This document shows, piece by piece, positions 1-5,529 of a stretch of 14,663 nucleotides of DNA. How positions within the stretch are numbered: the stretch's first letter is position 1; each line of letters opens with the position of its first letter. Source of the DNA: Candidatus Kaiserbacteria bacterium (lineage in GTDB: Bacteria; Patescibacteriota; Minisyncoccia; Phycocordibacterales; UBA918); the NCBI GenBank assembly GCA_020428895.1, contig JAGQLZ010000020.1, positions 1 through 14,663 on the forward strand, given 5' to 3'. A model generated the notes under the pieces. That model made no database searches and was not told the origin of the DNA. It saw only the letters and a program-made list of their open reading frames with translations. A program made the translations under genes and the position numbers.

Positions 1-4
1 ACAT

Positions 5-36
5 CAACAAAAAAGCCCTTCAGGGCTTTTTTGTTG
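5..36. terminator. Bidirectional Rho-independent terminator
   Basis: A perfect 14-bp stem (5-18 pairs with 23-36) closes a TTCA loop. Four G-C pairs at the top are flanked by six A's on one side and six T's on the other, so each strand gives a stem followed by a U-tract. It lies 22 nt past the stop of the minus-strand surface protein gene and should end that transcript. It could equally end a plus-strand transcript arriving from outside the window. Confidence 0.93.
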
Positions 37-58
37 TGAGTACTCTACATTTTGTTTA

Positions 59-1216
59 CTAGAACGTTGGAGTGGCAATATACGTTAGTGTTGTTGTATA
101 GTCGTCTCCAGCTTCCTGCAATGGTGAAATTTCGATCTGATAACCTACTGTGGTTGATCCAATATTGGAACTTGTACCATCAGATGGTCCATTATGCTCG
201 AAGATTTCGCGAGGGGTTGTACTCGCCGCGACCCAACATCCTGTAGCTCCGCCTACACAAGTACTGAATTCATTGGTGTTCAAATCATCTTCAGAGGTAA
301 GACCCCAGTGACCGTAAGTATTTTCTTGTAGAATTGTGTTAGCCGGATCTTGCCAGGCAACTGGCGTATTGTCATATCCTCCGTCAATAAATCCGTCAAT
401 ATCAGCTCCAGTTGAAGACAAAAGGTTTTGGTCTTGTTCAACTGTAACTACGAATCCGTTACGTGCATTTGTAACTACATTTAATCTCTGAGCAAGAGTC
501 TTAACTTCCCATGCAGTTACTACACCAAACGGTATAGACTGAGGAGAAGTTGAACCTGTAGTTGACGTTCCGTTAACTGCTGTAGATGTAGCTAAACCTG
601 TAATTGTGAAATCAAAAGTTGTTTCTACTGAAGCGGTAACTGTAACATTATCAACGATTGCTACTCGCGTATCTCCGTTGTCGGCTCCGGCTACTGTAGA
701 CACTACATATGAACCCACTGCTGGATTAGTCATCTGTGCATCAGCGTTTCCTGTGTCTCCACCAAAAGTTGCATTAGATCCAATTTTAATTGTAGTTGTA
801 CCGGCTGGATCTAAGTAACCTCCGTCACCCGCGCAGAATGTCAGAGTTAGAACTGGACCAGCTCCAAAGGATGCTGATACTTCATCTGTACCTGAACAGT
901 CTGCGGCAACATTGAAGTCACCAGTTGTTGACGCTACGTCAACGTCGGTTTCATCGACTGAACCCAGAACGAATGGACCGTCTGAGAAATCGATGGTAAT
1001 TGTTTGACCGTTTGTTACACCGGTTGGTGTGGTAAATACAATTGTATGATCTGATAATGAACCTGGGGCAGAATCAGAGAGAGTGTCACTGAACTGCGTT
1101 ACGTTGGCTGCTTCAGCTGTGCTATAGAATCCTACGGACCATAGTAGCAAGGCTGTTCCAACGAGCGTCGCGACCACTCGATAGATAGAACCAACATGCG
1201 TTGGTAATACGAACAT
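59..1216 (-). CDS. Secreted beta-rich surface protein, possibly S-layer-like
   Basis: 385 residues. A hydrophobic signal segment (about residues 12-30) is followed by an AEA-A signal peptidase I site near residues 34-37, so the mature protein is exported. The rest is rich in Thr, Ser, Val, Asp and Gly with alternating beta-strand patterns, almost no Lys, and a small Cys count. No enzymatic motif, no sorting signal and no C-terminal membrane span were seen. It ends in a strand-like TLTYIATPTF. Its long upstream region with a strong promoter and its own terminator suggest an abundantly made monocistronic product; together with the composition, this fits a surface-layer or fibre subunit. That role is inference, and I do not recognise a named family. 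The start is the only Met before the signal segment. The start codon sits inside the 10-bp palindrome GAACATGTTC. AGAG just upstream is at best a weak ribosome site. Confidence 0.85.
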   Translation of the reverse strand: MFVLPTHVGSIYRVVATLVGTALLLWSVGFYSTAEAANVTQFSDTLSDSAPGSLSDHTIVFTTPTGVTNGQTITIDFSDGPFVLGSVDETDVDVASTTGDFNVAADCSGTDEVSASFGAGPVLTLTFCAGDGGYLDPAGTTTIKIGSNATFGGDTGNADAQMTNPAVGSYVVSTVAGADNGDTRVAIVDNVTVTASVETTFDFTITGLATSTAVNGTSTTGSTSPQSIPFGVVTAWEVKTLAQRLNVVTNARNGFVVTVEQDQNLLSSTGADIDGFIDGGYDNTPVAWQDPANTILQENTYGHWGLTSEDDLNTNEFSTCVGGATGCWVAASTTPREIFEHNGPSDGTSSNIGSTTVGYQIEISPLQEAGDDYTTTLTYIATPTF

Positions 1217-1291
1217 GTTCTCTATTATTATATTATTTAATAAATAACTATACGTTGTACTGAAACAAATTCATGTATCAGTGCGACGTGC

Positions 1292-1380
1292 CGATCAGAA
1301 TATTTTTGTGGAGAAATATTTCTTTAAAGTCCTGTGAAAAATCTCAGCCGACTTTATTAAAGAAATACTTACTCTGATCG
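1292..1380 (-). repeat. Nested inverted repeat; candidate structured leader or small RNA
   Basis: The outer arms CGATCAGA (1292-1299) and TCTGATCG (1373-1380) pair perfectly over 8 bp. Inside them, TATTTCTTTAA (1317-1327) and TTAAAGAAATA (1357-1367) pair perfectly over 11 bp. The result is a long two-segment hairpin lying between promoter P2 and the surface protein start. It matches no RNA family that I can recognise. It could stabilise a leader or be a separate RNA. Confidence 0.4.
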
Positions 1381-1389
1381 TCTATGTAT

Positions 1390-1420
1390 ATTATAGCTAG
1401 GTCTTAGACACTTGTCCCAA
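1390..1420 (-). promoter_or_regulatory. Possible second promoter P2
   Basis: A consensus TATAAT (1395-1390, minus) lies four bases after the inverted motif at 1410-1399. The best -35 is TTGGGA (1420-1415) with a long 19-nt spacer, so the promoter is weaker than P1 or depends on an activator. A start near 1383 would place the nested inverted repeat at the very 5' end of the RNA. Confidence 0.4.
1399..1410 (+). promoter_or_regulatory. Inverted motif copy 1 (putative operator)
   Basis: AGGTCTTAGACA contains the 9-bp palindrome GTCT-N-AGAC (1401-1409). It is an exact reverse complement of the copy at 1513-1524. It sits in the spacer of possible promoter P2, immediately upstream of its -10. Such placement fits a repressor site. 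No cognate regulator can be named. Confidence 0.5.
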
Positions 1421-1489
1421 GTATTAGTGTTGATAACTTTTTAGGCTTTTACTTTGTTCCTTATTTCAAGCTTATTTTTCAAAATTTTG

Positions 1490-1518
1490 ATTATAATTTA
1501 TATACAAAATGCTGTCTA
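1490..1518 (-). promoter_or_regulatory. Sigma-70-type promoter P1
   Basis: On the minus strand, TAGACA (1518-1513; five of six to TTGACA) is followed by exactly 17 nt and a consensus TATAAT (1495-1490). This is the best housekeeping-type promoter in the window. Transcription would start near 1483, giving a leader of about 267 nt for the surface protein gene. The -35 lies within the inverted motif at 1513-1524, so a bound protein would block it. Confidence 0.6.
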
Positions 1519-1524
1519 AGACCT
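1513..1524 (-). promoter_or_regulatory. Inverted motif copy 2 (putative operator)
   Basis: TGTCTAAGACCT is the exact inverted copy of 1399-1410 and carries the same GTCT-N-AGAC palindrome (1514-1522). It overlaps the -35 of promoter P1. The two copies face each other across 102 bp, which would allow a DNA loop between two bound dimers. An alternative is the terminal repeat pair of a tiny mobile element, but no clean target duplication is present. Confidence 0.5.
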
Positions 1525-1560
1525 TATAGTACACGTGACGTTTAGGGCCTTAACTAACCT

Positions 1561-2808
1561 TTATGCGGACACTATCGGTATATCTGACCATCTTGTCGTA
1601 TAGGCTGGGGATAACTTATCAGCTTTAGTTTGCCACATTTTAGATTTTTGCCTATCACCGATTTTAATAAAGTCTTTACCAAACTTTTTATTTAGATTGT
1701 CTAAAGTATTTAATAAAATATTTTTATCAACTGTATTATTAAACAATTTGTTTTGCAAAGAAGACTTATCAATTAACCCAAACAAAGTTATGCCAGCTTT
1801 TTTGTAAGGTACTGATGCTTTATAAATACCATTTAAAACCTTATTTATATTGTCTAACATCGCAAAAGTATCATCAGTTGGAGTATCAAAAATAATATTG
1901 GCTGATAAACCTTGCAGAACGTAATCACCATGTCGGCTGGGCATAATAAAAATTTTAACTCCGGTCGCTACAAGGTTCACTGACCGCAAATCCTCAGCAG
2001 CCATTCGGGTGTGATAAGACAAAGCATCTTCAATTACACTTTTGGTAAATATCGCTTTATTAAAGGATCTAGAATGAGTAATGCTCTGTTTTATGGTTTT
2101 CTTTCTACAAACTTTATTAATTAATTTACCGCTTAATTCCAACCAAAGACGCTCCCCAACAACCCCGTATAGTTTACGAACCACTGCCACATCTAAAGCT
2201 AGATAATCAGCTACGTTAGCAATATTATTGCTCTGTAGTGATTTATTTAAATTAATACCGATTCCCCAAATATCATAAAGGGGCACCTCGAGAGCCAATT
2301 TTTGTAATTTCTCTGTATCTAAGACAAATACACCTTTGTCCTTTTTAGCAAATTTGCTCGCTAGTTTAGCTAAAGTTTTATTTGAAGCTACTCCAATTGA
2401 AACAGGAATACCGGTCTGCCTCTCAATTTTATTCTTTATAGAAAGAGCTTCTCTTTCAACATCTGTATTCGAATCAGCATTTAAATAAAAGAATGATTCG
2501 TCTATCGAATACTGTTCTACTGTAGGAACTTGTTCTGACAGTGAATCATAGACTCTAGCCGACAAATCACGATACAACGAAAAATTTGAAGAAAATACTG
2601 CAGTTTTACTGTCCTTAATAATGTCTTTAACCTTAAAATAAGGGACACCCATCGGTATACCCATGTCTTTTATCTCCTGACTTCTGGCTACTACACAGCC
2701 ATCATTGCTAGACAGTACTAAAGTTGGTTTATTTTGTAAATCAGGTCGAAACAAACGCTCACAAGATACAAAGAAGTTATTACAATCCATTAAACCAACG
2801 TATTTCAT
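1561..2808 (-). CDS. umuC: UmuC, catalytic subunit of translesion DNA polymerase V
   Basis: 415 residues, close to the usual UmuC length of about 420. Y-family polymerases copy damaged DNA templates in the cytoplasm; UmuC works with cleaved UmuD. Visible hallmarks are the palm start MDCNNFFVSCERLFRPDL, NDGCVVARS, and the catalytic YSIDES. With the start at 2808 the metal-binding residues fall at Asp8, Asp103 and Glu104, the canonical Y-family positions. QNKLF (residues 352-356) fits a beta-clamp-binding motif, and the C-terminal SPAYTTRW is typical of UmuC. The reading frame stays open to an ATG at 2844, but that start would run through the promoter and overlap the divergent gene. TATACT lies exactly 7 nt before the chosen ATG. 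Its A+T content looks higher than that of the neighbouring genes, which could reflect transfer. The partner umuD is not adjacent but at 5086-5523. Confidence 0.95.
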   Translation of the reverse strand: MKYVGLMDCNNFFVSCERLFRPDLQNKPTLVLSSNDGCVVARSQEIKDMGIPMGVPYFKVKDIIKDSKTAVFSSNFSLYRDLSARVYDSLSEQVPTVEQYSIDESFFYLNADSNTDVEREALSIKNKIERQTGIPVSIGVASNKTLAKLASKFAKKDKGVFVLDTEKLQKLALEVPLYDIWGIGINLNKSLQSNNIANVADYLALDVAVVRKLYGVVGERLWLELSGKLINKVCRKKTIKQSITHSRSFNKAIFTKSVIEDALSYHTRMAAEDLRSVNLVATGVKIFIMPSRHGDYVLQGLSANIIFDTPTDDTFAMLDNINKVLNGIYKASVPYKKAGITLFGLIDKSSLQNKLFNNTVDKNILLNTLDNLNKKFGKDFIKIGDRQKSKMWQTKADKLSPAYTTRWSDIPIVSA

Positions 2809-2821
2809 TAGCATTAGTATA
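2806..2821 (-). promoter_or_regulatory. Leaderless promoter of umuC
   Basis: TATACT (2821-2816, minus) is followed by 7 nt and the umuC ATG (2808-2806). Transcription normally starts 6-8 nt after the -10 hexamer, so the message would begin at or next to the start codon. No good -35 was found. No Shine-Dalgarno sequence could fit. Confidence 0.6.
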
Positions 2822-2843
2822 CCGCATGATATACTGACCAACA
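2808..2843 (+). promoter_or_regulatory. Leaderless extended -10 promoter of the Nudix operon
   Basis: TGA-TATACT (2827-2835) is an extended -10 of the TGN form, followed by 7 nt and the ATG at 2843. TTAGCA (2808-2813) is a 4-of-6 match to the -35 with a 16-nt spacer. The -10 is the inverted image of the umuC -10 (2816-2821), with 8 bp between them, so the two RNA polymerases would compete for the same DNA. Confidence 0.6.
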
Positions 2844-3319
2844 TGAAAACTAATTACTTTCGAGCCGGTGCTGGAGCAATTATCTACAATGATGAAGGAA
2901 AGATTTTAGTATTTAAACGAGCGGCTCACCCGATTGGCGTTTGGCAACTACAACAAGGTGGTAATGACATTGGTGAGAAGCCTGAAGAAACACTCTGGCG
3001 AGAGCTAGTGGAAGAAACTGGCTTGGTTAAAGATGAATTTACTGAAGTTATAGAGTACCCGAAGTGGACTATTTACGAATATTCAGATGAGATACGTCTA
3101 GATAAAAATAATCCGGAACCATATCGGCTTGGCCAATGTCATAAGTGGTGGTTTTTGAAGTTAAAGCCAGATACTGAAATTGACCTAGCTAAGGCTACTG
3201 ACGAAGAATTTTCTGATTGGCGCTGGACCACGTTTGATGAACTTATCGACGAATCACATGAACTAAAAAAGCCCGTCTACGAAGAGTTGCGAGATTATTT
3301 TAATGAGAATATAAAATAA
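2843..3319 (+). CDS. Nudix hydrolase, RppH-like (RNA or dinucleotide pyrophosphohydrolase)
   Basis: 158 residues. The complete Nudix box GX5EX7REUXEEXGU spans residues 39-61 (G39, E45, R53-E54, E57-E58, G60), giving the metal-binding glutamates. Outside the box it resembles RppH and Ap4A hydrolases: VWQLQQGG before the box (QFPQGG in E. coli), YRLGQCHKWWFLKL after it (IGQKQKWFLLQL), and EFSDWRW near the C-terminus. RppH removes pyrophosphate from 5'-triphosphorylated mRNA to trigger decay; related enzymes cut diadenosine polyphosphates. Which activity applies here cannot be told from sequence. The frame is open upstream to 2705, but those codons overlap umuC and resemble nothing; the promoter spacing and the Nudix start MKTNYFRAGAG support 2843. 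It is the first gene of a two-gene operon, with 3 nt to the next. Confidence 0.92.
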   Translation: MKTNYFRAGAGAIIYNDEGKILVFKRAAHPIGVWQLQQGGNDIGEKPEETLWRELVEETGLVKDEFTEVIEYPKWTIYEYSDEIRLDKNNPEPYRLGQCHKWWFLKLKPDTEIDLAKATDEEFSDWRWTTFDELIDESHELKKPVYEELRDYFNENIK

Positions 3320-3322
3320 ATT

Positions 3323-3844
3323 ATGAATCTTACAAAGCAAATCGAATCTTCACTAGATAAGTGTCCCGACTTAAATACTAAAGATGAATACCGGTCTAGA
3401 CTGAATGAAGGAAATTTAGTTAGAGACGATAATGTTCATTCTCATTTTTGTGCTTATTTTGTTCCGTACAGCTCTACAAATAAGACGGTCTTGGTTGGAG
3501 ATCATAAAAAATCAGGGCTCTGGCTAATGCCTGGCGGGCATGTAGATAAAGACGAGACTCTACTAGATACTTTAAATCGTGAAATCAAGGAAGAACTTGG
3601 GGTTTCAAACTTTTTTAATGAACGGCCTGAACCCTTTTTAATGTCAGTTACCAACATCGTAAGCAATGTTCGACCCTGTCAAAAACACTTTGATGTTTGG
3701 CACCTAATGGAAACTGACGGATCAGACTTTCAAATAGACTACGCGGAATACAATGAAGTACGTTGGTTGACCATACCAGAAGCTCGTGAATTAGTTACCG
3801 ACCCAGCCAATCTACAAGCTTTGGATGTAATTGAAAAATTATAG
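3323..3844 (+). CDS. Second Nudix hydrolase
   Basis: 173 residues with an intact Nudix box at residues 72-94 (G72, E78, R86-E87, E90-E91, G93). The strand just before it, GLWLMPGGHVD, is the usual box entry. About 40 residues precede the Nudix fold and carry charged and polar residues only. The sequence differs clearly from the RppH-like enzyme upstream, so this is not a recent duplicate. Substrate is unknown; sugar nucleotides, damaged nucleotides and ADP-ribose-type compounds are all possible for this family. It starts 3 nt after its neighbour's stop and lacks a clear ribosome site, so it is probably translated by coupling. Its stop overlaps the GH18 gene by 6 bp in the convergent sense, with no terminator between. 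Confidence 0.9.
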   Translation: MNLTKQIESSLDKCPDLNTKDEYRSRLNEGNLVRDDNVHSHFCAYFVPYSSTNKTVLVGDHKKSGLWLMPGGHVDKDETLLDTLNREIKEELGVSNFFNERPEPFLMSVTNIVSNVRPCQKHFDVWHLMETDGSDFQIDYAEYNEVRWLTIPEARELVTDPANLQALDVIEKL

Positions 3845-5089
3845 ATTTTTCCAAATTTTCGGATCTTCTTCACCATCAATCTTGAATATGGCCATACCTT
3901 TTAGGTCATAATCTTTAACTAAATCCCACTTTTGATTTACTGCCTCAGCATCGCTCCAAACTACCATACGAACTGGAATTTCAATATTTGCGTAGGTAGC
4001 AACTAATAAGGCCTTAGCCGCCGCTTCATAGCCTTGAGGAGTGTCTTTAGGAGTCGGTAATTGGTTAAATATTTTCCAAACTGAATCTTCAGGGAAATAT
4101 GTGATGACCGCTTCCCCGCCAGCGGTTCGGCCGATTGGTGCTTTATATTTCTCTGATAATTCTATGATTCTTGGCTGATTTAGAGTGGCGACTTTAGTGT
4201 AATCTTTGTACCAATCGGCCGCTACAGTAATATCCCAAGCTCGACCATAAGTAGCTGTGCCAAGCATAATTTTATCCTCATCAATATCTTCTAGAGCAAA
4301 TTCTAATACGTGTTCTACCCAATCAATATCAGCTACTGGGTTGTACGGCAAACCTCTCCTTTCATTATTAAAATAAATATCAGCTCGCTGTTGGTCATAC
4401 GCCATAATCTCTACCCAATCACAGTACTGGTTCATTGCTTTATAATCATTAGCATATTTAATTTCATTTGGAATCTGATTTGGTAACCATCGATGATCCG
4501 GCTCCATACGAGCTTCGATGGTACAGGTAAGATCACGACGACCTAATTCATCTTCTAATTCTTTTAGAAAAGTTGAAAAATAATCAATAGTTTCAGAGTT
4601 TTTCTGTTCATAATCAATATTTACTCCATCAAAACGGTTTTCTTTAACCATTTTAACTATCTCATCAATATGTTTTTCTCGCTTTTTTCTATTACTTAAG
4701 ACTTCATGGATAGCGTCACCGTCAAACCAAGCTATAGTTGGAATAACATCAACTCGTTCATCATCAGCTTCATCAAACAAATCTTCCCAGTGATCACTAT
4801 CAAAATCAACTCGATTTCTGAGTGAGCCATCAGAATTCACCTCAAAAACAAATGGATAAATGATATCCAAATCTTTCATATTTTTAATAGCTGATTTAAT
4901 ACCAGCTTCTTCACTCCACCATGGTATCCAACCTGCTACTTTCGGAGATGCGGCTGATACACCAATTGGAAAAAATAACCAAAATAAAAATAGCACCAAA
5001 GCACCCATTACCAACACATCTGAAAGTCTTTTTAGTAAATTCCACTTGTTCATACCTGAGATGACGAATGTGAAGTGACTTTCTTTCAT
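3839..5089 (-). CDS. Exported glycoside hydrolase family 18 protein
   Basis: 416 residues. A basic stretch and a strong hydrophobic segment (about residues 25-46, ending GVSAA) form a signal peptide or membrane anchor. The body is a GH18 TIM barrel of the YaaH/SleL/chitinase type. The catalytic DGxxxDxE motif is intact as D154-G155 to D159-Y160-E161, with Glu161 the expected acid. Further support comes from WVEIMAYD (substrate-assisting Asp and Tyr strand) and MLGTATYGRAW. No chitin-binding or LysM domain is present. In wall-remodelling relatives the substrate is N-acetylglucosamine-containing peptidoglycan; that is more likely here than chitin, given the sortase and CAP neighbours, but it is inference. 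The start overlaps the umuD stop as ATGA. Met13 (5053) would give a more ordinary signal peptide and is an alternative. Last gene of the five-gene operon; its 3' end overlaps the convergent Nudix gene. Confidence 0.9.
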   Translation of the reverse strand: MKESHFTFVISGMNKWNLLKRLSDVLVMGALVLFLFWLFFPIGVSAASPKVAGWIPWWSEEAGIKSAIKNMKDLDIIYPFVFEVNSDGSLRNRVDFDSDHWEDLFDEADDERVDVIPTIAWFDGDAIHEVLSNRKKREKHIDEIVKMVKENRFDGVNIDYEQKNSETIDYFSTFLKELEDELGRRDLTCTIEARMEPDHRWLPNQIPNEIKYANDYKAMNQYCDWVEIMAYDQQRADIYFNNERRGLPYNPVADIDWVEHVLEFALEDIDEDKIMLGTATYGRAWDITVAADWYKDYTKVATLNQPRIIELSEKYKAPIGRTAGGEAVITYFPEDSVWKIFNQLPTPKDTPQGYEAAAKALLVATYANIEIPVRMVVWSDAEAVNQKWDLVKDYDLKGMAIFKIDGEEDPKIWKNL

Positions 5090-5523
5090 ATATTACGTAC
5101 TAATCCAGTTACCACACCCCAAATATAAATATCTTCACTATCATTTACTAAAATAGGCTTGTATTCCTCATTAGTAGACACCAATGCCATCTGACCATTT
5201 AGTTTTTCAAGACGCTTTACCACCATTTCACCATAAACTGCAGCAATCACAATAGTACCAGCCTTAGCTTCTTTAGAGCGGTCTACTATCAAAATATCTT
5301 CATCGAATATTCTTGACCCTTCCATAGAATCTCCAGAAACTCGTACAAAAAAAGTTGAACTGGGTTGATCGATTAATAAATCATTTAGATCCAAACTTTT
5401 TTCCACCAAATCATCACCCGGACTAGGAAAGCCAGCTTGTGGGTGCGAAGAAAACAGCTTTGCTGTTTTCTTCGCACCCACCTCAGCCATAGCCACATCA
5501 GTCACTACAGTTAAATTTTTCAT
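5086..5523 (-). CDS. umuD: UmuD, self-cleaving polymerase V accessory subunit
   Basis: 145 residues (E. coli UmuD has 139). UmuD is cleaved on RecA filaments during SOS, and the shortened form activates UmuC. The alignment with UmuD is easy by eye: AGFPSPGDDLVEKSLDLN, then SGDSM with nucleophile Ser66, DILIVDRS, and EMVVKRL with Lys103 of the Ser-Lys dyad. The cleavage bond is Ala30-Gly31, the LexA type, rather than the Cys-Gly of E. coli UmuD. There is no helix-turn-helix domain, so it is UmuD, not LexA. The N-terminal arm is about six residues longer than usual, and residues 14-28 are encoded by a perfect palindrome. The gene follows the CAP gene by 6 nt and overlaps the GH18 start by 4 nt, with no promoter of its own visible. 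Its expression would therefore follow the surface operon. Confidence 0.94.
   Translation of the reverse strand: MKNLTVVTDVAMAEVGAKKTAKLFSSHPQAGFPSPGDDLVEKSLDLNDLLIDQPSSTFFVRVSGDSMEGSRIFDEDILIVDRSKEAKAGTIVIAAVYGEMVVKRLEKLNGQMALVSTNEEYKPILVNDSEDIYIWGVVTGLVRNI
5439..5481. repeat. Perfect 20-bp hairpin inside umuD
   Basis: Positions 5439-5458 pair without mismatch with 5462-5481 around a 3-nt loop. The stem is richer in G+C at its base (GTGGGTGCG) than the surrounding gene. It is read in frame as UmuD residues 14-28, ending just before the Ala30-Gly31 cleavage bond. No U-tract follows on either strand, so it is not a terminator. It resembles a small palindromic element inserted in frame, or an RNase III-type RNA processing site. 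No second copy was noticed in the window. Confidence 0.9.
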
Positions 5524-5529
5524 ATTAAA

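Larger units (their letters stand above)
1217..1560. other. 344-bp non-coding regulatory region
   Basis: No convincing gene is visible on either strand. Read on the minus strand toward the surface protein gene it holds, in order: an inverted 12-bp motif overlapping a good -35 with a consensus -10, the same motif next to a second -10, a nested inverted repeat of about 90 nt, and an A+T-rich run into the start codon that includes TATAAT 10 nt before ATG. The most economical reading is a long regulated leader of the surface gene. A small RNA encoded here is the alternative. No terminator hairpin is visible after umuC, whose stop is at 1561. Confidence 0.6.

Noticed and set aside
606..818. Plus-strand open frames within the surface gene, GH18 gene and giant gene (e.g. 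606-818, 4860-5078, 7640-7846, 11351-11584)
   Set aside because: They lie wholly inside well-supported minus-strand genes and have no start signals or protein-like character.
1211..1220. GAAC-GTTC palindrome as a LexA box
   Set aside because: The Gram-positive box has four bases between GAAC and GTTC; here there are two. No SOS box of E. coli type was seen upstream of umuC or umuD either.
1261..1290. TGAAAC on the plus strand, a possible ECF promoter
   Set aside because: At 16-17 nt downstream there is GCGA or CGAC, not CGTA, and no plus-strand gene follows.
1273..1377. 34-codon open frame on the plus strand in the non-coding region
   Set aside because: No ribosome site, no fitting promoter, and it overlaps the nested inverted repeat; the peptide shows no recognisable pattern.
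1399..1524. A miniature transposon bounded by the 12-bp inverted motif
   Set aside because: TATAG occurs outside both ends but is not adjacent on the left, so there is no true target duplication, and both arms coincide with promoter elements.
2705..2842. Upstream extension of the first Nudix gene
   Set aside because: It overlaps umuC codons in antisense, matches nothing, and would place the promoter inside the gene.
2809..2844. N-terminal extension of umuC
   Set aside because: It spans the -10 element and moves the catalytic residues away from the standard 8, 103 and 104.
5086..5523. LexA repressor
   Set aside because: No N-terminal helix-turn-helix; length and GFPSP arm match UmuD.
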